DNA from: Methylobacterium tarhaniae
GTDB lineage: Bacteria; Pseudomonadota; Alphaproteobacteria; Rhizobiales; Beijerinckiaceae
DNA length: 47,804 bases
NCBI RefSeq assembly: GCF_001043955.1
Contig: NZ_LABZ01000125.1
Span: 1 to 47,804 of the forward strand
Direction of reading: 5' to 3'
The stretch's first letter is position 1; every line of letters begins with the position of its first letter. Both the position numbers and the translations under genes were made by a program. The notes under the pieces are model-generated. The model did not search any database. It was not told the DNA's origin and was given only the letters and a program-made list of their open reading frames with translations. Shown here in pieces: positions 7,647 to 15,405 of the stretch.

Positions 7647-8789
7647 ATGCGGATCGCGGTCCTATCCGAGACCGATCCGGCGGAGCCGCGAGTGGCGGCA
7701 GTCCCGGAAACGGTGAAGAAGTACAAGGCTCTCGGGGCCGAGGTGACGGTGCAGTCCGGCGCGGGCCTGAAGGCCGGCGTACCGGATGCCGAGTACGAGG
7801 CCGCCGGCGCCTCGATCGCGCCGGACGCCAAGGCCGCGGCCGAGGGCGCGGACATCGTCCTCAAGGTGCGCCGTCCCGCCGCCGACGAATTGCCCGCGCT
7901 GAAGCGCGGCGCGATCGTGGTCGCGATCATGGATCCCTACGGCCACGAGGCCGAGGTGAAGGCGATGGCCGATGCCGGCGTGTCGGCGATCGCCATGGAG
8001 CTGATGCCCCGCATCACCCGCGCCCAGGTGATGGACGTGCTCTCGAGCCAGGCCAACCTCGCGGGCTACCGCGCGGTGGTCGACGGCGCCGCCGTCTACG
8101 GCCGGGCCCTGCCGATGATGATGACCGCGGCCGGCACCGTCCCGGCGGCGCGCATCTTCGTGATGGGCGCCGGCGTCGCCGGCCTCCAGGCCATCGCGAC
8201 CGCCCGCCGCCTCGGCGCGGTGGTGACCGCCACCGACGTGCGGCCCGCCGCCAAGGAGCAGGTCGAGTCGCTCGGCGCCAAGTTCGTCGCCGTCGAGGAC
8301 GAGGAGTTCAAGCAGGCCGAGACCGCCGGCGGCTACGCCAAGGAGATGTCGGCCGAGTACCGCAAGAAGCAGGCGGAACTCGTGGCGAGCCACATCGCCA
8401 AGCAGGACATCGTGGTCACCACCGCGCTGATCCCGGGGAGGCCGGCGCCGAAGCTCGTCACCGCCGACATGGTGGCGGCGATGCGGCCGGGCTCGGTCCT
8501 CGTCGACCTCGCGGTCGAGCGCGGCGGCAACGTCGAGGGCGTCAAGGCCGACGAGGTCGTCGAGACCGAGAACGGCGTGAAGATCGTCGGCTACGCCAAC
8601 GTGCCGGGCCGTCTCGCCGCGACCTCGTCGAGCCTCTACGCCCGCAACCTCTACGCCTTCGTCGAGACGCTCGTCGACAAGGCCGCGAAGACGCTGGCGG
8701 TGAAGTGGGACGACGAGCTCGTCAAGGCGACCTGCCTGACCCGCGACGGCGCCGTCGTCCACCCGAACTTCCAGCCCAAGGCGGCGTAG
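7647..8789 (+). CDS. pntAA: NAD(P) transhydrogenase subunit alpha, domain I (NAD(H)-binding)
   Basis: The 380-residue soluble dI subunit of the proton-translocating transhydrogenase, which passes hydride between NAD(H) and NADP(H) using the proton gradient and so supplies NADPH. The N-terminus [21 protein letters not shown] and the dinucleotide loop [10 protein letters not shown] (about residues 173-182) followed by VVTATDVRP are characteristic, as is [14 protein letters not shown] near the end. AAGGAAG lies 7 bases before the ATG. It is the first gene of pntAA-pntAB-pntB. The split alpha subunit is the alphaproteobacterial arrangement. Confidence 0.96.
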   Translation: MRIAVLSETDPAEPRVAAVPETVKKYKALGAEVTVQSGAGLKAGVPDAEYEAAGASIAPDAKAAAEGADIVLKVRRPAADELPALKRGAIVVAIMDPYGHEAEVKAMADAGVSAIAMELMPRITRAQVMDVLSSQANLAGYRAVVDGAAVYGRALPMMMTAAGTVPAARIFVMGAGVAGLQAIATARRLGAVVTATDVRPAAKEQVESLGAKFVAVEDEEFKQAETAGGYAKEMSAEYRKKQAELVASHIAKQDIVVTTALIPGRPAPKLVTADMVAAMRPGSVLVDLAVERGGNVEGVKADEVVETENGVKIVGYANVPGRLAATSSSLYARNLYAFVETLVDKAAKTLAVKWDDELVKATCLTRDGAVVHPNFQPKAA

Positions 8790-8817
8790 CCGCTCGCCCG
8801 CAATCGGAGGAGACCTC

Positions 8818-9267
8818 ATGGCCACCCTTCCCCCCGACCAGGCGGCCGAGCAGGCGCGTGCCGCCGCCGCCGCCGCCCGCAACGCGGCCGACATCGCCGC
8901 CCGCGCCGCCGACCAGGCCGCGATCATCGCCGACAGCGTCGGCCACGGCGTCGCCGCCGCGACCCACGGCGCCATCGACCCGACCGTGTTCCGCCTCGCG
9001 ATCTTCGTGCTGGCGATCTTCGTCGGCTATTACGTGGTCTGGTCGGTCACCCCGGCCCTCCACACCCCGCTGATGTCCGTCACCAACGCGATCTCCTCGG
9101 TGATCGTGGTCGGCGCGCTCCTCGCCGTCGGCGTCCCGCTGATCGAGAAGGGCACCGGCTGGGCCCGCTTCTTCGGGTTCATCGGCCTGGTCTTCGCCAG
9201 CGTGAACATCTTCGGCGGCTTCCTCGTCACCCAGCGCATGCTCAGCATGTACAAGAAGAAGGCCTGA
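8818..9267 (+). CDS. pntAB: NAD(P) transhydrogenase subunit alpha 2, membrane domain
   Basis: 149 residues. An Ala-rich N-terminal segment (about 1-50, probably helical) is followed by three to four transmembrane helices: [34 protein letters not shown] and [20 protein letters not shown]. The end [14 protein letters not shown] is the family signature. This is the N-terminal half of the dII proton channel; the rest is in PntB. GGAGGAG lies 8 bases before the ATG, and pntB starts 5 bp after the stop. The Ala-rich N-terminal extension is longer than in many homologues. Confidence 0.95.
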   Translation: MATLPPDQAAEQARAAAAAARNAADIAARAADQAAIIADSVGHGVAAATHGAIDPTVFRLAIFVLAIFVGYYVVWSVTPALHTPLMSVTNAISSVIVVGALLAVGVPLIEKGTGWARFFGFIGLVFASVNIFGGFLVTQRMLSMYKKKA

Positions 9268-9271
9268 GGCG

Positions 9272-10672
9272 ATGTCGGAGAACGTCTCCTCGCTCCTCTA
9301 CCTCGTCTCCGGCGTCCTGTTCATCCTGGCGCTGCGGGGCCTGTCCCACCCGACCACCTCCCGGCAGGGCAACCTGTACGGCATGATCGGCATGGGCATC
9401 GCCATCCTGACGACGCTGATCGGCCACGCGCCGTCCGGCGTCGGAGCGTGGTTCCTGGTCCTGCTCGGCCTCGGCATCGGCGGCGGCGCCGGCGCGGTGA
9501 TCGCCAAGCGCGTGCCGATGACGGCGATGCCGCAGCTCGTCGCGGCCTTCCACTCCCTCGTCGGCCTCGCGGCCGTCGCGGTGGCGGCCGGCGCCCTCTA
9601 CGCGCCGCAGGCCTTCGGCATCATCGAGAACGGCGCCATCCACAAGCAGTCGCTGTTCGAGATGGGGCTCGGCGTCGCCATCGGCGCCATCACCTTCACC
9701 GGCTCGGTGATCGCGTTCCTCAAGCTCGACGGGCGCATGTCGGGCAAGCCGATCATGCTGCCGCAGCGCCACGCCATCAACATCGTGCTCGCCATCGTGC
9801 TGGTGGCGTTGCTCGCCGGCTTCATCGGCGGCGGCAGCAAGGTGCTGTTCTGGCTGATCGTGATCCTGTCCTTCGTGCTCGGCGGCCTCCTGATCATCCC
9901 GATCGGCGGCGCGGACATGCCGGTCGTGGTCTCGATGCTCAACTCGTATTCGGGCTGGGCGGCCGCGGGCATCGGCTTCACGCTCGGCAACCTCGCGCTG
10001 ATCATCACCGGCGCGCTGGTCGGCTCCTCGGGCGCGATCCTGTCCTACATCATGTGCCACGCGATGAACCGCTCGTTCATCTCGGTGATCCTCGGCGGCT
10101 TCGGCGGCGACGCCGCGGCGGCCTCGGGCGGCGGCCAGGTCGAGACCCGGCCGGTGAAGCAGGGCTCGGCGGATGATGCGGCCTTCATCATGAAGAACGC
10201 CGAGAAGGTCATCATCGTGCCGGGCTACGGCATGGCGGTGGCGCAGGCCCAGCACTCGCTCCGCGAGATGGCCGACCAGCTCAAGAAGGCCGGCGTCGAC
10301 GTCAAGTACGCCATCCATCCGGTGGCGGGCCGCATGCCGGGCCACATGAACGTGCTCCTCGCCGAGGCCAACGTGCCCTACGACGAGGTGCACGAGCTGG
10401 AGGACATCAACGGCGAGTTCCCGCAGGCCGACGTGGCCTTCGTGATCGGCGCCAACGACGTCACCAACCCGGCCGCCAAGACCGATCCGCAATCGCCGAT
10501 CTACGGCATGCCGATCCTCGACGTGGAGCGGGCCAAGACCGTGCTGTTCATCAAGCGCGGCATGGGCTCGGGCTATGCCGGCGTCGAGAACGAGGTGTTC
10601 TTCCGCGACAACACCATGATGCTGTTCGGCGACGCCAAGAAGGTGGTCGACGAGATCGTCAAGAACTTCTGA
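9272..10672 (+). CDS. pntB: NAD(P) transhydrogenase subunit beta
   Basis: 466 residues. The N-terminal membrane part (about 1-285) has eight or nine helices that complete the proton channel. The C-terminal NADP(H)-binding dIII domain carries the motif VIIVPGYGMAVAQAQH, GADDVTN-like GANDVTNPAAK, and KRGMGSGYAGVENEVFF near the end. It closes the operon and is followed by a strong terminator 54 bp on. Confidence 0.96.
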   Translation: MSENVSSLLYLVSGVLFILALRGLSHPTTSRQGNLYGMIGMGIAILTTLIGHAPSGVGAWFLVLLGLGIGGGAGAVIAKRVPMTAMPQLVAAFHSLVGLAAVAVAAGALYAPQAFGIIENGAIHKQSLFEMGLGVAIGAITFTGSVIAFLKLDGRMSGKPIMLPQRHAINIVLAIVLVALLAGFIGGGSKVLFWLIVILSFVLGGLLIIPIGGADMPVVVSMLNSYSGWAAAGIGFTLGNLALIITGALVGSSGAILSYIMCHAMNRSFISVILGGFGGDAAAASGGGQVETRPVKQGSADDAAFIMKNAEKVIIVPGYGMAVAQAQHSLREMADQLKKAGVDVKYAIHPVAGRMPGHMNVLLAEANVPYDEVHELEDINGEFPQADVAFVIGANDVTNPAAKTDPQSPIYGMPILDVERAKTVLFIKRGMGSGYAGVENEVFFRDNTMMLFGDAKKVVDEIVKNF

Positions 10673-10726
10673 TGCCGTTGCCCCGCGAGGGGTTGGGATG
10701 AGACGGGGCTTGGCCCTGGATGGAGA

Positions 10727-10752
10727 AGCGGGGCCTCGTGCCCCGCTTTTTT
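10727..10752 (+). terminator. rho-independent terminator of the pnt operon
   Basis: AGCGGGGC, loop CTCGT, GCCCCGCT, then a run of T to 10752. It is the clearest intrinsic terminator in the window. Confidence 0.88.
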
Positions 10753-10775
10753 CGTTCAAGGGGCCCGCGCGGGTG

Positions 10776-10966
10776 AACCCTCGCCCCTCTGCGGGGGGAG
10801 GGTGGCGAGCGAATGCGGGCCGGGAGAGGGGCAGCGCGACGCTGATCCAGGTCACTGCATTCACGAGGGTCGCGACCTCTCCGGAAGCGGCGTCCCCTCT
10901 CCCGCCCCACGCACGGGTGCTTCGCACTCGCCGTGGGGCACCCTCCCCCGCAGAGGGGGGAGGGTT
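10776..10966. repeat. paired inverted REP/BIME-like element between pntB and recJ
   Basis: Two inverted units face each other: 10776-10831, beginning AACCCTCGCCCCTCTGCGG, and 10894-10966, whose reverse complement begins AACCCTCCCCCCTCTGCGG and ends GGGCGGGAGAGGGG. The outer 28-29 bases are nearly perfectly inverted. The right unit has an extra internal hairpin (CCCCACGG...CCGTGGGG). About 60 bp separate the units. The motif CCTCTCCGGAA in that spacer recurs inside the last gene of the window (about 47634). The layout suggests a dispersed palindromic repeat family; the copy number in the genome is unknown. Confidence 0.65.
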
Positions 10967-11069
10967 CGGGCGCCTCTTCCGGGAGCCCATGCCTCACACA
11001 CGACCCACAGGTGTCGCCCGGCTGCGGCAGCGCCCGCGCGCGAATCCCGCTACACTGCGCCCCGTGTCC

Positions 11070-12857
11070 ATGCTCCTCGACCTGCCCCGCCCCCTCCTCG
11101 ACGTTCACCGCTCGGCGCTCGGGCGGCCCTGGCACGAGCGCTGCGCCTCGGCGCCGGCGCAGAGCCTGGCGGTCGCGATCGCGCAGGGGCACGGCCTGCC
11201 GGAGGTGCTGGCCCGGGTGCTGGCCGGCCGTGGGATCGACCTGCATGCCGTGCCGGGCTTCCTGGAGCCGCGCCTGCGCGACCTGCTGCCGGACCCTGCG
11301 GTGCTCGTCGACATGGAGGCGGCGGCCGATCGCCTGGCCGCCGCGATCCTCAAGCGCGAGAAGGTCGCGATCTTCGGCGATTACGACGTCGACGGCGCGG
11401 CGAGCGCCGCGCTCCTGGCGAGCGCGCTGCGCGACCTCGGCGTGCCCTACCGGCTGCACATCCCCGACCGCATCACGGAGGGCTACGGCCCCAACGTCGC
11501 GGCGGTGCGGATGCTGGCCGAGGAGGGCGCGACGCTCCTCGTCACCGTCGATTGCGGCACGGCCGGGCACGAGCCCCTGGCCGAGGCCGCCCGCCTCGGG
11601 ATGGATGTGGTGGTCCTCGACCATCACGGCGCGCCGGAAATGCTCCCGCAGGCTCGCGCCGTCGTTAACCCGAACCGCCTCGACGACCTCTCGGGCCTCG
11701 GCCATCTCTGTGCCGCCGGGGTGGTCTTCCTCACCCTCGTGGCGCTCAACCGGCGCCTGCGCCGGGACGGCCTCGCCATCCCCGACCTGATGGCCGGGCT
11801 CGACCTCGTGGCCCTCGCCACCATCGCCGACGTGGTGCCGCTCCACGGCCTCAACCGCGCCTTCGTGCGCCAGGGCCTCGCGGTGATGCGCGGCCGCGGC
11901 CGGCGCGGCCTCGCCGCCCTCCTCGACGCGGCCGGCCTCGGGGAAGCGCCGCAGGCCTGGCATCTCGGCTTCCTGCTGGGCCCTCGCATCAATGCCGGCG
12001 GACGCATCGGCGATTCGACCCTCGGCGCCCGCCTGCTCCTGTGCGAGGATCCGATCGAGGCCGCCGGCATCGCGGCGCAGCTCGATGCCCTCAACCGCGA
12101 GCGCCAGGCGATCGAGGCCGCCGCCGTGGCGCAAGCCGAGGCCGAGATGGGGATGCGCCTGGAGCGCGATCCCGACCAGCCAGTCCTCGTCGCCGGCAGC
12201 CCGGACTGGCATCCGGGCATCGTCGGGCTGATCGCGGCGCGGCTGAAGGAGCGCTTCGGCCGCCCGGCCTTCGCCTTTGCGCTCCGCCAGGACGGCACCG
12301 CCACCGGTTCCGGCCGCTCGATTCCCGGTGCCGATCTCGGCCGGGCGGTCCGGGCCTGCGTCGAGGCGGGTCTCGCCGCCAAAGGCGGCGGCCACGCCAT
12401 GGCGGCGGGCGTGACGCTGGCCGCCCTCGACCTCGACCGCTTCCGCGAGGCGCTCTCCGGCGACCTCGCCGCCTCCGTGGCCGAGGCGCGCCTCGGCGAG
12501 GCCCTGCTGGTCGACGGCCTCGTCTCCGCCGGCGGCGTGCAGCCGGACCTGGCGGATGCCGTGGAGCGGGCGGGCCCCTTCGGCCAGGGCGCGCCGGAGC
12601 CGGTCTTCGCGCTGGCCCGCCACCGGGTCGCCGACGCGCGCGTCGTCGGCACCGGCCACGTCAAGGCGCAGCTGCGCGGCCGCGACGGCGTCGCGGTCGG
12701 CGCCATCGCGTTCCGGGCGGCGGAATCGCCGGTCGGGCGGCTCCTGCTCTCGCATATCGGCCGCGACATCCATGCTGCCGGCACCCTCTCCCGCGACCGC
12801 TGGCGCGGCGCCGACCGGGTCGAGCTGCGCCTGTGCGACGTGGCGGAGGCGAGCTGA
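11070..12857 (+). CDS. recJ: single-stranded-DNA-specific exonuclease RecJ
   Basis: A 595-residue 5'-3' exonuclease for recombination and mismatch or base-excision repair. The DHH catalytic core shows VAIFGDYDVDGAASAALL (DYDVDG, motif I), VTVDCGT (motif II), VVLDHHG (DHH motif III) and the fourth-motif area ALATIADVVPL. The DHHA1 half contains GRSIPGADLG and KGGGHAMAAG, and a C-terminal OB-like part follows. ATG 11070 is chosen because upstream in-frame codons (back to 10698) run through the paired repeat and look non-coding. GTG 11064 is an equally possible start; no clear ribosome site helps. Two tRNA-Tyr genes follow. Confidence 0.94.
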   Translation: MLLDLPRPLLDVHRSALGRPWHERCASAPAQSLAVAIAQGHGLPEVLARVLAGRGIDLHAVPGFLEPRLRDLLPDPAVLVDMEAAADRLAAAILKREKVAIFGDYDVDGAASAALLASALRDLGVPYRLHIPDRITEGYGPNVAAVRMLAEEGATLLVTVDCGTAGHEPLAEAARLGMDVVVLDHHGAPEMLPQARAVVNPNRLDDLSGLGHLCAAGVVFLTLVALNRRLRRDGLAIPDLMAGLDLVALATIADVVPLHGLNRAFVRQGLAVMRGRGRRGLAALLDAAGLGEAPQAWHLGFLLGPRINAGGRIGDSTLGARLLLCEDPIEAAGIAAQLDALNRERQAIEAAAVAQAEAEMGMRLERDPDQPVLVAGSPDWHPGIVGLIAARLKERFGRPAFAFALRQDGTATGSGRSIPGADLGRAVRACVEAGLAAKGGGHAMAAGVTLAALDLDRFREALSGDLAASVAEARLGEALLVDGLVSAGGVQPDLADAVERAGPFGQGAPEPVFALARHRVADARVVGTGHVKAQLRGRDGVAVGAIAFRAAESPVGRLLLSHIGRDIHAAGTLSRDRWRGADRVELRLCDVAEAS

Positions 12858-12890
12858 AACGGCTCCGGTGAGCCGGCCACCGATCGCGGC

Positions 12891-12919
12891 TTGACACCCC
12901 CCGACCGCCCCACCATAAG
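12891..12919 (+). promoter_or_regulatory. promoter of first tRNA-Tyr
   Basis: TTGACA at 12891-12896, a 17-bp spacer and CATAAG at 12914-12919. The spacer keeps a CGCCCCA core that is also found in the second copy. Confidence 0.72.
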
Positions 12920-12962
12920 GGCCCCGTCGCCGAGAGGCGGCCCCTGCCGGTGACGGCAGCGT

Positions 12963-13047
12963 GGGGGAATGTCCCGAGCGGCAAAGGGGGCGGACTGTAA
13001 ATCCGCTGGCTATGCCTTCGTAGGTTCGAGTCCTACTTCCCCCACCA
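12963..13047 (+). tRNA. tRNA-Tyr (anticodon GTA), copy 1
   Basis: A complete 85-nt class II tRNA with a long variable arm. The acceptor stem is GGGGGAA/TTCCCCC, the anticodon stem GCGGA/TCCGC encloses the loop CTGTAAA with anticodon GTA, and CCA is encoded. It is identical to the second copy. Confidence 0.97.
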
Positions 13048-13126
13048 TCACATCATTCAGTTTATCCCGCCATCGTCGGTCTCTTCGGATATCGATGGTC
13101 TTGGGTTTTGGGGTCGTGCGGTCGCC

Positions 13127-13155
13127 TTGACAGCGACAGGCCGCCCCAGCATAAG
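13127..13155 (+). promoter_or_regulatory. promoter of second tRNA-Tyr
   Basis: TTGACA at 13127-13132, a 17-bp spacer and CATAAG at 13150-13155. It sits exactly 236 bp from the first copy, with the same boxes and a partly diverged spacer. Confidence 0.72.
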
Positions 13156-13198
13156 GACCCGCCGCCGACGCGGCGGTCCCTGCCGGCGACGGCAGCGT

Positions 13199-13283
13199 GG
13201 GGGAATGTCCCGAGCGGCAAAGGGGGCGGACTGTAAATCCGCTGGCTATGCCTTCGTAGGTTCGAGTCCTACTTCCCCCACCA
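13199..13283 (+). tRNA. tRNA-Tyr (anticodon GTA), copy 2
   Basis: Identical in all 85 nt to the copy at 12963-13047. The upstream leader is duplicated as well (GACGGCAGCGT directly before both). The unit therefore arose by tandem duplication with a 236-bp period and the spacer has since drifted. Confidence 0.97.
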
Positions 13284-13361
13284 CTCATCTCGCCCGGTCC
13301 AGCCACCCCGCCGAGAGACGCTGAGCCGCGGCCTCGGGCGTCGCGACTTGCGTGAGGTCGA

Positions 13362-14048
13362 TCAGTGATCGACGACCTCGCCGAGCGCCGCCAGCAGCGA
13401 CGAGCGGGCCCGGCTCACCCGGCTCTTCACCGTGCCGACCTGGCAGCCGAGCCGCACGGCCGCTTCCTCGTAGGTGTAGCCCTCGGCGCCGATCAGCAAC
13501 AGCGCCTGACGCTGGGCCTCGGGCAGGGCTTCCATCCGCTCCCGCACGACCCGCAGGGTGCTGGCATGGTCCTGGTCGGCGGGTGCCGCCAGTTGACCGG
13601 CAAGCACGCCGTCGCCATCCTCGACTTCCCGGCGCCCTTTCCGCAGTTCCGTATAGAACTGGTTGCGCATGATCGTGAAGAGCCAAGCAGTGAAGTTCGT
13701 GCCGGCTTGGAAACGGTGCTGGTTCGCCCAGGCCCGGGCGCAGGTTTCCTGAACCAGGTCGTCGGCCCGTACCACGTCGTGCGACAGCGACAGACCGAAG
13801 GTGCGCAGGGCCGGCAGAGCCGTCATCAAAGCGTTACGGAAGTCGAAGCTGATCGCCTCGCCTCTCGCGGCCAGGGCGGCCTCGAAGCGCGTCAGCAATT
13901 CGGCGAGGCGCTCCGGCAGCTCCGACTGAGCGACCGGGCAGAAATATTGTTGCAGGGGTTTTCTGAGGTAGTCTTGGATGAGGTGGGAGGGAATCGTATC
14001 GGATGGCGGTGGCGGCGCGGGCGAGTGCGCGATCGGATCGGTCTTCAT
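13362..14048 (-). CDS. EcfG-family (ECF15) sigma factor with an N-terminal NepR-like anti-sigma segment
   Basis: 228 residues. Residues 69-135 form sigma region 2 (RADDLVQETCARAWANQHRF, then GTNFTAWLFTIMRNQFYTELR). Residues 140-150 hold the REVEDGDG linker typical of EcfG, and 165-222 form region 4 (EALPEAQRQALLLIGAEGYTYEEAA, GTVKSRVSRARSSL). EcfG sigmas direct the alphaproteobacterial general stress response. Residues 20-60 (LIQDYLRKPLQQY, then SELPERLAELLTRFE) resemble the two helices of NepR, the anti-sigma factor normally encoded as a separate gene. The inter-helix linker is about four residues longer than usual. No ATG or GTG lies between the two parts and the first TTG/ATG (residues 74-75) falls inside region 2, so this is one fused protein. 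The start at 14048 lacks a strong ribosome site. No PhyR gene is nearby. It is divergent to the ArsR-type gene. Confidence 0.85.
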   Translation of the reverse strand: MKTDPIAHSPAPPPPSDTIPSHLIQDYLRKPLQQYFCPVAQSELPERLAELLTRFEAALAARGEAISFDFRNALMTALPALRTFGLSLSHDVVRADDLVQETCARAWANQHRFQAGTNFTAWLFTIMRNQFYTELRKGRREVEDGDGVLAGQLAAPADQDHASTLRVVRERMEALPEAQRQALLLIGAEGYTYEEAAVRLGCQVGTVKSRVSRARSSLLAALGEVVDH

Positions 14049-14127
14049 TGTCGGGAGTGGGCCCCTGATCCCGTTGAATACCTTCTTTTTAACGGTTCGA
14101 ATTTCGATGGCAATAGAAGCGTGACCG

Positions 14128-14550
14128 ATGCGCGATGAAACCGGAGCCCTCGCGGCCCTCGTCGCCCTGGCGCAGGAGATGCGCCTGCGCGCCTTGCGAA
14201 CCCTGCTGCACGCCTTTCCCGAAGGGATGCCGGCCGGCCAACTCGGTGCCGCGATCGGCTGCGCGCCTTCGACCCTGACCTTTCATCTGCGGCAATTGCT
14301 GGAGGCCGGCCTGGTCGAATCGCGCCGGCAGGGCGTGTCGGTGATCTATACTGCGCGCCCGGCCGGCCTCGCCGACCTGACCGACTACCTGACCGAGGCG
14401 TGTTGCGGCGGCCGGCCCGAGGTTTGTCGTCCGAGGCCGGGCTCCCGCGGCGGCGAGGCCGTGCCCGCTTGCCCCGGGCCGTCGGAGACCCAGGCGGTGA
14501 GCCAAGCCGCGCGGGCGCCTGCGGGCCCGGTCGGCCGGAGCCGGGCCTGA
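14128..14550 (+). CDS. ArsR/SmtB-family regulator with a CC...C metalloid site
   Basis: A 140-residue winged-helix repressor. Residues about 10-80 carry the ArsR fold: QEMRLRALRTLL, the recognition helix CAPSTLTFHLRQLLEAGLV, and the wing ESRRQGVSVIYT. Cys92, Cys93 and Cys100 (ACCGGRPEVC) form a C-terminal cluster close in spacing to the arsenite site described for the Acidithiobacillus ferrooxidans ArsR (Cys95, Cys96, Cys102). Arsenite or antimonite sensing is therefore the likely signal. The tail from residue 104 is Pro/Gly/Ala-rich and probably disordered. No arsB, arsC or acr gene is in the window, so its targets are elsewhere or include the divergent sigma gene 79 bp away. Confidence 0.85.
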   Translation: MRDETGALAALVALAQEMRLRALRTLLHAFPEGMPAGQLGAAIGCAPSTLTFHLRQLLEAGLVESRRQGVSVIYTARPAGLADLTDYLTEACCGGRPEVCRPRPGSRGGEAVPACPGPSETQAVSQAARAPAGPVGRSRA

Positions 14551-14569
14551 CCCGCCTCCGGCCTGATCC

Positions 14570-14836
14570 TCAATAGCGGTCGTAGGACCGCCGCTCCTCC
14601 CGGTAGCGCGTCGCCCGGTAAGGGCGATCGTCGCCCCAGCGCTCCATCTTGCGGCGCCAGCCATGCGCCGGCGCCCAGGCCGGTGGGCCGCCGCGGACCT
14701 CACCGTAGCCACCGCGGGTTTCGCCATAGCCGCCGCGGGCCCAAGGCGGATCGGCCTGCGCCGCGGTGGTGGCGCCGAACAGGCCGGTCGCCGCAGCCAT
14801 GGCGGTGAAGGCGAGAGGAAGGAGGGTTCTGGGCAT
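14570..14836 (-). CDS. small secreted Gly/Tyr/Arg-rich protein
   Basis: 88 residues. A signal peptide (residues 1-28, MPRTLLPLAFTAMAAATGLF then ATTAAQA) is followed by two GGYGE repeats and a basic, Tyr-rich tail (YRATRYREERRSYDRY). It probably acts in the periplasm or envelope. No known family is recognised. CGGAGA lies 7 bases before the ATG at 14836. It is divergent from the next small secreted-protein gene. Confidence 0.65.
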   Translation of the reverse strand: MPRTLLPLAFTAMAAATGLFGATTAAQADPPWARGGYGETRGGYGEVRGGPPAWAPAHGWRRKMERWGDDRPYRATRYREERRSYDRY

Positions 14837-15030
14837 CGGCACATCTCCGGAGCGATCAATGCGGATCGAATGACGCCAGCAACGGCGATGCGCCGGAAAC
14901 CGTTCCACCCTCTCACGACCCGGCGCACGACAGATTTCATCTCACCGCCGATTGCGGTGAGCGCGCTCGTGGCGCGGAACCACTGTGTCGGCGATGCCGT
15001 TTCGATGCCGATTCTCGACAGGAGACAGCG

Positions 15031-15282
15031 ATGAAGCAGATCTCGATCGCCCTGCTGGCAGCGATGACTTTCGGGGGAGGCGCGATCGCTGCCGAGCAGC
15101 CCGGTGCCTCGGCACGGTCGCCGGGCCACGAGATGCAGGAACGGGGCAGCGCGAAGGGCAGCCCCGGCGCGTCCGGCTATGCGCCGGGCCACGAGATGAA
15201 GTCCGAGACGACCGGGACGACTTCGCGCGGCGGCACCGGCGACACGAAGTCCGGCACTGCGGGCTCCACGACCCGGCGCTGA
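15031..15282 (+). CDS. small secreted protein with duplicated PGHEM motif
   Basis: 83 residues. A signal peptide (MKQISIALLAAMTFGGGAIA) is followed by a low-complexity chain rich in Ser, Gly, Thr and charged residues. The motif SPGHEMQ / APGHEMK occurs twice, 23 residues apart, with SPGASGYAPGH between the copies. Similar short proteins are frequent in Rhizobiales without known function. GGAGACAG lies before the ATG. A hairpin follows the stop codon. Confidence 0.75.
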   Translation: MKQISIALLAAMTFGGGAIAAEQPGASARSPGHEMQERGSAKGSPGASGYAPGHEMKSETTGTTSRGGTGDTKSGTAGSTTRR

Positions 15283-15297
15283 CGCACCCGCTTCCGG

Positions 15298-15321
15298 CCA
15301 CGGCGCGAGGCTGCGCCGTGG
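15298..15321 (+). terminator. hairpin after the PGHEM-repeat gene
   Basis: CCACGGCGC, loop GAGGCT, GCGCCGTGG. It lies 15 bp after the stop and has no T tract. Confidence 0.55.
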
Positions 15322-15405
15322 CGCCCTCGCCGCCTCTTCTCACGGGTGTCACGTGCCGCTGCTGTAAGGCGGGAATCGCATGACAGGAGAGGGGCGAGGA
15401 CGGCC

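Noticed and set aside
10698..11069. N-terminal extension of RecJ
   Set aside because: Its codons cover a terminator and the paired palindromic repeat, and RecJ proteins do not have such an extension.
14049..14127. EcfG-type promoter (GGAAC-N16/17-CGTT) before the sigma gene
   Set aside because: CGTT is present but no GGAAC stands at the required distance.
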